Source: Paraburkholderia sabiae (GTDB taxonomy: Bacteria; Pseudomonadota; Gammaproteobacteria; Burkholderiales; Burkholderiaceae). From it: 64,000 nucleotides of DNA. Of this stretch, positions 7,894 through 16,348 are shown one piece after another; within the stretch, counting starts at the first letter, position 1, and every line of letters starts with the position of its first letter. The stretch lies in contig NZ_CP125295.1 of NCBI RefSeq assembly GCF_030412785.1, positions 2,046,001 to 2,110,000 of the forward strand, read 5' to 3'. The notes beneath the pieces were generated by a model that was not told the origin of the DNA, did no database searches, and saw only the letters and a list, made by a program, of their open reading frames with translations. The translations under genes were made by a program, and so were the position numbers.

Positions 7894-9491
7894 TTCGCGT
7901 CCTCCGTTTTCCCGCGCAGCAGCGCTTCGGGATGCCGCTGCAGATAATCGGAGAGTGCGCGGAACGACGCAGCCGTGCGCGCGAGTTCGCGCACCGCATC
8001 GCTCGTATCCTGCTGCAGCGCCGAGTCGGGTTGAAGCGCGGTGTTCGCGGAATTGAGCGTGGCCTGCGCGGCAGTCAGCGCGTTCTTCGCCTGCGGCACC
8101 ACCTGCGTGTTGAGGTTGCGCATCAGCAGGCTGGTGCTCGCCAGCGTCTGTTGCGCGTTCTTGCCGATCTGTTCGAGCGGCAAGCCGTCGATGCGCGCAA
8201 TGATCCGGTTCAGCGATTCCTGCAGCGATTGCAGGCCGCTCGGCGTGGTGGGAATTTCAGGCGGCGTACGGTTCCAGTCGACGTGAGCCTTTGGCGCATC
8301 GGGGAAAAAGTCGAGCGCGATATACAGTTGACCCGTAATCAGACTGCCCGTCTTGAGTTGCCCGCGCAAGCCGCGCTCGACGAGAAAATCGGCAAGTGCG
8401 TGCGGGTTGTCGCCAAGGCGTCCGCCTTTCGGTTCGGTCGCGTAGCGCGACGTGAAGCGCTCGGGGAAGAGGTTGACCTCGACGGGGATGCTGATGCGCT
8501 TTGTGACGGGATCGAAGCGCGTATAGATCGCGGCGACTTCGCCGACCGTGATGCCGCGGAAATCGACGGGCGCGCCAACCACGAGGCCGCGCACGGACCC
8601 CTGAAAGTCGAAGGCAAACTTCTCGACGATGCTCTCGTGCAGCTTCATTGCATCGTCGCGCGTGGCGAACAGCGTAAAGGTTGCTTTGGACTCGGCTTCG
8701 GGTTGATTGAGCGATTTCGCGGGCGTCTCGAATGCGAGGCCGCCGACGAGAATCGACACCACCGACTGCGTGTTGATCTGCACGCCTTCCGTGCCCAGCG
8801 TGACGTCGATGCCGCCTGCCTGCCAGAAGCGCGAATCGGTGTTCACGTAGCGGTCGTAGGGCGCGTTGATGAACACGTGCAGCGTGACGCCGCCGCCGTC
8901 CTTGTCGAGATCGAACGACGTCACCTGGCCGACCTGCAAGCGGCGGAAATAGACGGGCGTGCCGACATCGACGGAGCCGAGATCGGTCGCTTTCAGCACG
9001 AACTCGCGACCCGGCACGTCGCTCGCGAACACGGGCGGAACTTCGAGCCCCGTGTAGTCGCGCCGTTCGTCTTTCGCCTTGCCGATGTCCATGCCGATGA
9101 ACGCACCCGACAGCAGCGTGCTGATGCCCGACACCGTGCCGCCCGCAATGCGCGGTCTGACGACCCAGAAGCGCGTGTCGCCGACGAGCATGTCGGTGGC
9201 ATCGCGCGTGAGTTCGGCGGTCGCGATCACGCGCTTGTAATCGTCCGACAGCGCGACTTTCTTCACGACGCCGATATCGACGTCCTTGAACTTGATCTTC
9301 GTCTTTCCGGCTTCGAGTCCTTCGCCCGTCTTGAAGCTGATCGTGATCGTCGGACCTTGCGAGAGAACGGCCTGCACGGCAAGCCAGATACCGACCAGCA
9401 CGGCGACGACGGGCACGATCCAGATCCACTGGATGCGCCAGCGCTTGCGCGGCACGGCGACGGCCTCGGGTAGCTCGGGCGGGCGGCTCAT
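7890..9491 (-). CDS. pqiB: PqiB-type MCE intermembrane lipid transport protein
   Basis: The 533-aa protein has an N-terminal membrane helix (about 20-41, WIWIVPVVAVLVGIWLAVQA) and then three MCE/MlaD repeats, beginning near residues 46 (TITISFKTGEGLEAGKTKIKFK), 155 and 285, and a long helical C-terminal part. This is the PqiB architecture: a periplasmic tube joining inner and outer membranes. The usual partner pqiA, an inner-membrane protein that precedes pqiB in most genomes, is absent. Instead pqiB begins 73 bases after the outer-membrane factor of the RND pump, on the same strand. Confidence 0.9.
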   Translation of the reverse strand: MSRPPELPEAVAVPRKRWRIQWIWIVPVVAVLVGIWLAVQAVLSQGPTITISFKTGEGLEAGKTKIKFKDVDIGVVKKVALSDDYKRVIATAELTRDATDMLVGDTRFWVVRPRIAGGTVSGISTLLSGAFIGMDIGKAKDERRDYTGLEVPPVFASDVPGREFVLKATDLGSVDVGTPVYFRRLQVGQVTSFDLDKDGGGVTLHVFINAPYDRYVNTDSRFWQAGGIDVTLGTEGVQINTQSVVSILVGGLAFETPAKSLNQPEAESKATFTLFATRDDAMKLHESIVEKFAFDFQGSVRGLVVGAPVDFRGITVGEVAAIYTRFDPVTKRISIPVEVNLFPERFTSRYATEPKGGRLGDNPHALADFLVERGLRGQLKTGSLITGQLYIALDFFPDAPKAHVDWNRTPPEIPTTPSGLQSLQESLNRIIARIDGLPLEQIGKNAQQTLASTSLLMRNLNTQVVPQAKNALTAAQATLNSANTALQPDSALQQDTSDAVRELARTAASFRALSDYLQRHPEALLRGKTEDAK

Positions 9492-9564
9492 TCGGGTTGC
9501 CTCATGCTCCGGATGAGCCGTCGCGCGGCTGGCGATGAGATGCGTGCGATAGCGAGGAGGGCGC

Positions 9565-11037
9565 TCATTTCACGTCCTGTTTCGCAGCATCCGGCGTTTG
9601 CTGGGTGTCGCCCGCATGTGCCTGCGTGGTCGTCATCCCCTCAGCCGTAATGATCCAGCCGCCGCCCATCGCCTTGTACAGACTCACATACGACACGAGC
9701 ACACCGGCCTGCGTCTGCGTCTGGCTTAGTTGAGCGTTGAAGAGACTGCGTTCGGCATCGAGCACTTCGATATAGCTCGTGTAGCCGCCTTCATATCGGA
9801 GCCTCGCCATATGCGCGTATGTGGCCAGCGCTTCCACCTGCCGCCCCTGGATGTCGAACTGTTCGCGCAGTTTCTGCGACGAGATCAGCGCATCGTCGAC
9901 TTCCTGGAATGCCACCTGGATCGCCTTGCGATACGAATACAGTGCCTGCTGCTGCACGGCTTCGGCCTGCTTCACCTGACCGGCAATCGCGCCACCTTCG
10001 AAGATCGGCTGCGTCACCGATCCGGCAAACGACCACACGCGCGCCGGCCCCGTGAAGAGTTTCGAGAACTGGCCGCTTTGCGTACCGAGCAGACCCGTAA
10101 TCGAAATCTGCGGGAAATACAGCGCTTTTGCCGCGCCGATCTGCGCATTGGCGGAAACGAGATCCTGTTCGGCCTGACGCAGATCGGGCCGACGTTCGAG
10201 CAGATCCGACGGCAAACCGGCAGGTACCGCAGGCGCCGCCAGTTCGCCGAGCGCACGGCCGCGCAGGATATCGCCCGGATTGCGCCCGAGCAGCACCGAC
10301 AGCGCATCTTCCTGCTGCGCGATCTGCGATTCGATCTGCGGAATGCGGGAGCGCGAGTCCTCGTATTCGGACTGGCTCTGCGCGAGTTCCATCTGCGAGA
10401 CTTCGCCGCCCTTGAAGCGCAGTTCGAACACATGCACCGATTCCGCGCGACTCGATGTGGTCGCCTTGGCGATTTCCAGCTGCCGGTCAAGACTGCGCAG
10501 GTTGATATACGACGACGCCACCGACGACACGAGCGTGAGGATCGTGCCGCGCTTCGCCTCTTCCGTCGACAGCAGGCTCGCGCGCGCCGCTTCCGTCAGA
10601 CGCCGGTTGTGACCGAACAGATCGATTTCCCACGACGCCGACAGCGCCAGCTGATACGAGTTGAACACCGGACTGGTGATGTTCGAGAACAGTGGCGACG
10701 TTGTGGAGATGCGCTGGCGTTCGGCATCGAAGCCCGCATCGACGTGCGGCAGCAGTGCTGCGCGCGTCGTCACGAACTGGCCGAGGAACTGGTCGACGCG
10801 TGCGGCGGCGACCTTCACGTCGTTGTTGTTCGCGAGCGCGGTGGTGATCAGGTCGTTGAGTACGGGATCGTCGAACTGTTTCCACCATTCGGTGTTCGCG
10901 ACGTCCGAGGCGTAGTTGTCGGGGAAGCGGTAGGTCGCGGGTACTTCTACCTGCGGACGCGAGTAGTTCGGGCCGAGGAGACAGCCGCTTAGCGCAAAGA
11001 CGCCGAACACGCATACAAAGGATGTCGCGAGGCGCAT
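9565..11037 (-). CDS. RND efflux outer-membrane lipoprotein, NodT/OprM family
   Basis: The start is ATG 11037, giving a 490-aa protein with lipobox ALSGC (Cys19) and the family opening LLGPNYSRPQVEVP. Two OEP repeats follow, typical of TolC-like trimeric channels. The ATG lies one base after the stop of the pump gene, so the two are translated together. It completes a three-part efflux pump with the adaptor and the pump upstream. Longer readings of this frame run into the pump gene and are not credible. Confidence 0.93.
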   Translation of the reverse strand: MRLATSFVCVFGVFALSGCLLGPNYSRPQVEVPATYRFPDNYASDVANTEWWKQFDDPVLNDLITTALANNNDVKVAAARVDQFLGQFVTTRAALLPHVDAGFDAERQRISTTSPLFSNITSPVFNSYQLALSASWEIDLFGHNRRLTEAARASLLSTEEAKRGTILTLVSSVASSYINLRSLDRQLEIAKATTSSRAESVHVFELRFKGGEVSQMELAQSQSEYEDSRSRIPQIESQIAQQEDALSVLLGRNPGDILRGRALGELAAPAVPAGLPSDLLERRPDLRQAEQDLVSANAQIGAAKALYFPQISITGLLGTQSGQFSKLFTGPARVWSFAGSVTQPIFEGGAIAGQVKQAEAVQQQALYSYRKAIQVAFQEVDDALISSQKLREQFDIQGRQVEALATYAHMARLRYEGGYTSYIEVLDAERSLFNAQLSQTQTQAGVLVSYVSLYKAMGGGWIITAEGMTTTQAHAGDTQQTPDAAKQDVK

Positions 11038-11038
11038 G

Positions 11039-14000
11039 TCAGTCACCCTCGCGCGGTGCAGACAGGCTCGTCGTCGGCCCACCACCGACAGACGGACCGC
11101 CTGCAGACGGTGGCACCTTCGGCTCACTGGGCGTTGCGCCAGGCCCGGAAGGCGGCACATCGCCCGTCTTCTTGTCCTTCTTCTTCGCACTCTTCTCCGA
11201 CATCGTCTCCAGCACATAGAAGAACATCGGAATGAAGAACACGGCAATCGCCGTCGCGCCCAGCATCCCGCCGATGACGCCCGTGCCGATCGAATGCCGG
11301 CTGTTCGCCGACGCCCCCGTCGCAATCGCGAGCGGCACGCAGCCGAGAATGAACGCCAGCGATGTCATCACGATCGGCCGCAACCGTTCTTCGGCCGCCG
11401 TCATCGTCGCGTCGAACACCGACTTGCCCGCCTCGCGGTTGAGCACCGCGAACTCGAAGATGAGAATCGCGTTCTTCGCCGCAAGCGCGACGAGCATCGT
11501 CAGCCCGATCTGGAAGTACACGTCGTTGTTCAACCCGCGCAGCAGGATCGCGAGCAGCGCGCCGAACAGCGCGAACGGCACCGCCATCAGCACGCCGAAC
11601 GGCAGGCTCCACTTCTCGTACTGCGCCGCGAGAATCAGGAACACCATGATCAGGCCGAACACGAACACGAGGCCGGACGTGCCGCCCGACTGCTTCGCCT
11701 CGAACGCCTCGCCGCTCCATGCGATGCCGTACTCGGACGGCATCTGCGTCGCGAGTTCTTCGAGCGTGCTGATCACCTGGCCCGACGCGTAGCCAGGCGC
11801 GGCGTTCGCCGTGATCTTCACGGCCGGGAAGTTGTTGAAGCGCGTGATCAGGTCCGGCCCCGTCACGTAGCGCGACGTCACCACCGATTTGAGCGGCACC
11901 ATGCTGCCATTCGAACTGCGCACGAAGATCTGTTCGAGATCGTCGGGCTTCAGGCGATACGACGGCTCGGCCTGCAGAATGACCTGCCACAAACGGCTCG
12001 AACGGTTGAACTGCGACACATAGAGCGAACCGAACATCGTCTGCATCGCGCTATAGACGTCCTCCACCGGCACGCCGAGTGTCTCCGCCTTGTCGCGATC
12101 GACGTCAACCAGCAGCTGCTGCGAATCCGCATTAAAGGTGTTGGTCACGCCGGTGAGTTCCGGCCGCTGCTTCGCACGCGCGACGAAATCGTTCACCACC
12201 GCCGCGAACTGCGCGATGGTCGCATCGCCCTTGCTCTGGATCCACATCTCCGTGCCGCCCGTCGTGCCGAGGCCCGGAATCGACGGCGGATTGAGCGGCA
12301 CGACGATGCCTTCGCGAATCTGCGAGAGCGCCTTGTATGCATCGATCAGCACCGCGCGCGCGTTCTGCGTGCGGATATTGGCCGACTTGTAACGTTCCTC
12401 GAAACTCTTGAAGCCGACGAAGAACGTCGACGAATTGTTCTTGTTCTGGCTATCGAGAATGCTGAAGCCGTCGACGGTCGTGATGCTGCCGACGGCGGGC
12501 TGCTTCATAAAGTACTCTGAAATGCGATCGGAAACTTTCCCCGTTCGATCGAGCGATGCGGCATCGGGCATGATCACGGCGCCGAGCAGATAGCCCTGAT
12601 CTTCGGGCGGCAGGAAGGCGGTCGGGATGTCACGCATCATCAGCACCGCGAGCCCGATCATGCCGACAAAAACCAGCAGCGCGATCACGAAACGCTTGAT
12701 GATGAGCCGCACCGCGCGCGTATAACCCGCCGTCATCCGCGCGAACTGGTTGTCGAACCAGCGGAAGAAGCCTTTTTTCTCGTGATGTCCGGGTTTCAGC
12801 AGCAATGCGGCAAGCGCGGGCGAGAGCGTCAATGCGACCACACCGGAAATCACCACCGAGATCGCAATCGTGATCGCGAACTGCTTGTACATCTGCCCGG
12901 TAATGCCGCCGAGAAACGCCACCGGCACGAACACCGCGCACAGCACCAGCACGATCGCGACGACCGGCCCGGCGACCTCATCCATCGCCTGTTTCGCGGC
13001 CGATTTCGGATCGAGCTTGTGAACGGTCATGTTGCGCTCGACGTTCTCGATCACGACGATCGCATCGTCCACGACGATGCCGATCGCGAGCACCATGCCG
13101 AACAGCGTGAGCATGTTGATCGAGAAACCGAGCGCCTCCATCCCCATGAACGTGCCGACAATCGACACCGGCACGGCCAGCACGGGAATCAGCGTCGCGC
13201 GCAGGCTCTGCAGGAACACGAACACGACGATCACCACCAGCACGACGGCTTCGAAGAACGTGTGCACGACATCCGTGATCGACGCGCGCGTGAACTCGGT
13301 GGTGTCCATCGCGATCTCGTAGTCGATCCCTTCGGGGAACGTCTTCTTCATCTCGGCGAGTGTCGCGCGCACCTGTTTCGACACATCGAGCGCGTTCGCG
13401 CCCGGCTGCTGGTAGACGGCGAGCACGGTCGCGGGCTTGCCCTGGAAGCGGCTGCGGATCGAATAGTCCTTTTGCCCCAGTTCGGCACGGCCGATGTCCT
13501 TGAGTCGCACGATCGCCGCGCCGCCGCTTTGCGCACGAATGATGATGTTCTCGAACTGGGCGGGTTCGGTGAGGCGTCCCGTCGTCGTGACGGCGAACGA
13601 CTGCTCGACGGGGTTGCCGGTTGGCGATTGCCCCAATCGGCCGACGGCGAACTGCTGGTTCTGGTTCGCCACCGCCCGCTGCACGTCGGCGGCTGTGATG
13701 CCGAGTTGCGCCATGCGGTCGGGGCGCAGCCAGATGCGCATCGCGTAGTCGGGCGTGCCGAAGATGCTCGACTGGTTCGCGCCCGGAATGCGCTTCAAGG
13801 CATCGAGCACGTAGACGTTCGCGTAGTTGGCGATGTAGGTCGCGTCGTAGCGCTCGGTGGGCGAGTAGATCGCGATCACCATCATGAACGCCTGCGATTT
13901 CTTCTGCACCTGCACGCCCTGCGCCGTCACCGATTGCGGCAGTTGCGGCAGCGCGAGATTCACGCGGTTCTGCACGTCGACCTGGGCGAGTTCCGGGTTC

Positions 14001-14299
14001 GTGCCGATCTGGAAGTACGCGTTGATCGTCAGGTTGCCCGTCGATGAGCTCGACGAGCTCATGTAGATCATGTTGTCAGCGCCGTTGACCTGCTGCTCGA
14101 TCGGTGCGGCGACGTTGTTGGCGACCACGTCGGCGCTCGCGCCCGGATAGGTCGCGGAGATCGTGATCTGCGGCGGCGTGATGTCGGGGTATTGCGCGGT
14201 GGGCAGCGCGAGCATCGTCAGCGCGCCGCCGAGCGTGATGACGATCGAGATGACCGAGGCGAAGATCGGGCGGTCGATGCAGAAGTGGGAGATGTTCAT
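11039..14299 (-). CDS. RND multidrug efflux pump, HAE-1 (AcrB) family
   Basis: At 1086 aa it has the full AcrB layout: first helix in MNISHFCIDRPIFASV, two large periplasmic loops, and TM4 with the proton-relay pair in GIVVDDAIVVIENVER. It exports drugs or other small molecules from periplasm or membrane, driven by protons. The C-terminus carries an unusual extra tail of about 45 residues, Lys- then Pro/Gly/Ser-rich (KKKDKKTGDVPPSG onward). The gene follows the adaptor after 63 bases and is one base from the outer-membrane factor. Substrate cannot be told from sequence. Confidence 0.95.
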   Translation of the reverse strand: MNISHFCIDRPIFASVISIVITLGGALTMLALPTAQYPDITPPQITISATYPGASADVVANNVAAPIEQQVNGADNMIYMSSSSSSTGNLTINAYFQIGTNPELAQVDVQNRVNLALPQLPQSVTAQGVQVQKKSQAFMMVIAIYSPTERYDATYIANYANVYVLDALKRIPGANQSSIFGTPDYAMRIWLRPDRMAQLGITAADVQRAVANQNQQFAVGRLGQSPTGNPVEQSFAVTTTGRLTEPAQFENIIIRAQSGGAAIVRLKDIGRAELGQKDYSIRSRFQGKPATVLAVYQQPGANALDVSKQVRATLAEMKKTFPEGIDYEIAMDTTEFTRASITDVVHTFFEAVVLVVIVVFVFLQSLRATLIPVLAVPVSIVGTFMGMEALGFSINMLTLFGMVLAIGIVVDDAIVVIENVERNMTVHKLDPKSAAKQAMDEVAGPVVAIVLVLCAVFVPVAFLGGITGQMYKQFAITIAISVVISGVVALTLSPALAALLLKPGHHEKKGFFRWFDNQFARMTAGYTRAVRLIIKRFVIALLVFVGMIGLAVLMMRDIPTAFLPPEDQGYLLGAVIMPDAASLDRTGKVSDRISEYFMKQPAVGSITTVDGFSILDSQNKNNSSTFFVGFKSFEERYKSANIRTQNARAVLIDAYKALSQIREGIVVPLNPPSIPGLGTTGGTEMWIQSKGDATIAQFAAVVNDFVARAKQRPELTGVTNTFNADSQQLLVDVDRDKAETLGVPVEDVYSAMQTMFGSLYVSQFNRSSRLWQVILQAEPSYRLKPDDLEQIFVRSSNGSMVPLKSVVTSRYVTGPDLITRFNNFPAVKITANAAPGYASGQVISTLEELATQMPSEYGIAWSGEAFEAKQSGGTSGLVFVFGLIMVFLILAAQYEKWSLPFGVLMAVPFALFGALLAILLRGLNNDVYFQIGLTMLVALAAKNAILIFEFAVLNREAGKSVFDATMTAAEERLRPIVMTSLAFILGCVPLAIATGASANSRHSIGTGVIGGMLGATAIAVFFIPMFFYVLETMSEKSAKKKDKKTGDVPPSGPGATPSEPKVPPSAGGPSVGGGPTTSLSAPREGD

Positions 14300-14362
14300 C
14301 GGATCGGGGGCGCCGGATGGCGTCGGTCGTCATCGGTCATCGTTCGTCGGGGCTTCGCATCG

Positions 14363-15643
14363 TCATGGGCTGGCGCGCTGCGCGAGCGTCGCGGCGGGCG
14401 CTGATGCCGAAGCCGCGGGTGCCGAAGCGGGTGCGGCAGGCGTCCCACCCGGTGGCGCACTGACCACCTTGATCTGCGCATCCGACGACACGCGGATCGC
14501 GCCGTCGACCACCACGCGTTCGCCCGCCTTCAGGCCTTCGTTCACAAACCAGTCGTCGCCGTGCCAGTCGCCGACATCGATCACGCGCTGATGCGGTTTC
14601 GAATCCTGGTCGAGCACCCACACGAAGTGGCTCTTCGCGCCTTGCAGCACCGCGCGCTGCGGCACGAGAATCGCATTCGGCCGCACCGCGCCCGACACCT
14701 TCGCACGCACGAACTGCCCCGGGCGCAACGTGCCGTTCGGATTGGAGAACGTCGCGCGCACGAGGAACGTGCCCGTCTGCTGGCTGAACGCGGGGTTCGT
14801 GAAATCGATGCGGCCTTTCTCGGGATAGATGGAACCGTCGGCCTGGATCACTGTCACGTCGAACTTGTTATCAGGCGGGAAACGCAGCAGGCCCTTGGTG
14901 ATCTGTTCGCGGTAGCGCAGCAGTTCGTTCTCGGAGATGCTGAAGTTCACCCACATCGGATCGAGCTGGTAGACGTACGTGAGCAGGCCGGATTGTGTCG
15001 GCGTCACATAGCTGCCGTCCTGCACACGCGCGAAGCTGGAGAGACCCTTGAGCGGCGAGCGGATCGTGCAGTAGCTCAGGTTCAGTTCGGCCGTGCGCAC
15101 TTCACCCTGTGCGGCGATCACAGCGGCTTCGGCCTGTTTCTCGTTGCCCGTTGCGTCGTCGAGATCCTTCTTGCTCAATGCGTTTTGCGCAGCAAGGGGA
15201 ATCACGCGTGCGAGGTTCTGCTTGGTGACGAGCAGGCGTGCCTGCTGCTGTGCGAGCGCGCCCTTGGCGGATTGAAGCGCGGCTTCGAAAGGCTTGCGGT
15301 CCATCACGAACAGCACCTGGCCTTCCTTGACCAGCGCGCCTTCGTCATAGAGCCGCCGCTCAAGAAAACCGTCGACGCGCGCACGAATCTCCACCTCACG
15401 CGAACTCTGCGTCTGCGCAGTGAATTCGAAGTCAACGGGGGTTTCTTTCTGCGCGACGGTGACGACGGTCACTTCGACAGTCGGGCGTGGCGGTTCGGTG
15501 GGGGCTTTCTTGCAGGCGGTGAGCGCGGCGAATGCCAACAGGCATGGCCACAGCGCGAGCGCTCTCTGCGGCCGATTCCGGGCCGGTCCTTCTACCGTGG
15601 CCAACCCGCTGAAGTTCGATATGCGATTCGACAAAGACGCCAT
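14363..15643 (-). CDS. RND efflux periplasmic adaptor (membrane fusion protein)
   Basis: The 426-aa protein has a lipoprotein signal ending LTACKK (Cys44) and then the adaptor fold: lipoyl half-motifs (EIRARVDGFLERRLYDEGALVKEGQ, SPLKGLSSFARVQDG), a helical hairpin between them and beta-barrel regions. It links the RND pump to the outer-membrane channel. ATG 15643 follows GGGGAGG. It is the first gene of the efflux series; an 18-bp perfect palindrome lies about 90 bases upstream. Residues 30-43 could allow a shorter start, but the lipobox position supports this region. Confidence 0.93.
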   Translation of the reverse strand: MASLSNRISNFSGLATVEGPARNRPQRALALWPCLLAFAALTACKKAPTEPPRPTVEVTVVTVAQKETPVDFEFTAQTQSSREVEIRARVDGFLERRLYDEGALVKEGQVLFVMDRKPFEAALQSAKGALAQQQARLLVTKQNLARVIPLAAQNALSKKDLDDATGNEKQAEAAVIAAQGEVRTAELNLSYCTIRSPLKGLSSFARVQDGSYVTPTQSGLLTYVYQLDPMWVNFSISENELLRYREQITKGLLRFPPDNKFDVTVIQADGSIYPEKGRIDFTNPAFSQQTGTFLVRATFSNPNGTLRPGQFVRAKVSGAVRPNAILVPQRAVLQGAKSHFVWVLDQDSKPHQRVIDVGDWHGDDWFVNEGLKAGERVVVDGAIRVSSDAQIKVVSAPPGGTPAAPASAPAASASAPAATLAQRASP

Positions 15644-15733
15644 CAGCGCCTCCCCATTGAAGCGATTGCGTGCGCGTGAGCCGCGTCGTCTGCGTCACGC
15701 AACGAGTATCTGGCAATCACGGGCGTCCGCACC

Positions 15734-15751
15734 ATTGGACTTTGGTCCAAT
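15734..15751. promoter_or_regulatory. 18-bp palindrome upstream of the efflux operon (operator-like)
   Basis: ATTGGAC-TTTG-GTCCAAT is a perfect 7-bp inverted repeat with a 4-base centre, about 90 bases before the adaptor start. A near copy, ATTGGACTTTGGTC, lies at 16307-16320 in front of the TAXI gene. This looks like the binding site of a dimeric regulator. Confidence 0.5.
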
Positions 15752-15777
15752 AGGAATCACCAGATTCGTGCATTACG

Positions 15778-16164
15778 CTAACCAGAACGCTGAACGCCTA
15801 ATGCGACACATACGCTCTGAATGAATACGGCATCGTCGAACGGCTTGCTGAAGTACGCCTGCGCGCCCGCTGCCATGACCTGCTCGCGCATCTCATCGTC
15901 GTCGTAGGCGGTGATGAAGATCGCGGGCAGCTTGCGTCCGCGAAGTCTGCGCTGCACTTCGACGCCGTCGGTTCCGGGCATCTGGATGTCCAGGATCACG
16001 CAGCCAGGATCGTAGTGAGGAGTCGCGCCGAGCGCATACAGAAACTCGTCGCCGCTCGGAAAGACATCGGCCGTGATGCCGACGGAACGCAGCAGCCGCT
16101 GGATTGCCCGACAGACGGAGGTGTCGTCGTCGACTACGGCAACAAAGCGTTTGTCCGCATCCAT
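15778..16164 (-). CDS. Single-domain response regulator (receiver only, FixJ/CheY type)
   Basis: The 128-aa protein is one receiver domain: acidic cluster Asp12-14, phosphoacceptor Asp59 (LDIQMPG), Thr85 (FITAY) and Lys107 (FSKPF) are all in place, so it should be phosphorylated normally. It has no DNA-binding output domain, and resembles the receiver half of FixJ-type regulators. No histidine kinase is next to it. It sits between two copies of the ATTGGACTTTGGTC motif and is divergent from the TAXI gene. It probably acts by protein contact or as a phosphate sink. Confidence 0.88.
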   Translation of the reverse strand: MDADKRFVAVVDDDTSVCRAIQRLLRSVGITADVFPSGDEFLYALGATPHYDPGCVILDIQMPGTDGVEVQRRLRGRKLPAIFITAYDDDEMREQVMAAGAQAYFSKPFDDAVFIQSVCVALGVQRSG

Positions 16165-16306
16165 CGATGTCTTCCGGCAACCCGTTCATTCATCCGATCC
16201 AGGCACGGCAGCGACATACCGCAGGTCACGATGCGCAGCGCCGCTCGATGTACTACGTTTCACAGGTAAGCAGACCCTAGGATATGAAATCGTTTGCACG
16301 CGCGGT

Positions 16307-16320
16307 ATTGGACTTTGGTC
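16307..16320. promoter_or_regulatory. Second copy of the ATTGGACTTTGGTC motif
   Basis: These 14 bases equal the first 14 of the palindrome at 15734-15751; the second half-site is imperfect here (GTCTCAT instead of GTCCAAT). It lies 28 bases before the TAXI gene start and inside the divergent promoter region shared with the receiver gene. Confidence 0.4.
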
Positions 16321-16348
16321 TCATACGCGCAGAAGAGAGGGCCACGCG

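Noticed and set aside
9492..9564. Remnant of pqiA between the outer-membrane factor gene and pqiB
   Set aside because: Only 73 bases with no hydrophobic frame; nothing resembling PqiA is left.
11036..12520. 494-codon open frame on the plus strand opposite the RND pump
   Set aside because: It is rich in Arg, His and Ala and has no recognisable motif; it is the mirror frame of a certain gene in GC-rich DNA. The same applies to the long plus frames at 7869-9473, 12782-14047 and 30611-32683 and the minus frame at 22434-24593.
16165..16348. Longer start for the TAXI gene reaching back into the receiver gene
   Set aside because: The extra residues lack coding character and would cover the promoter region; AGAGAGG before 16349 sets the start.
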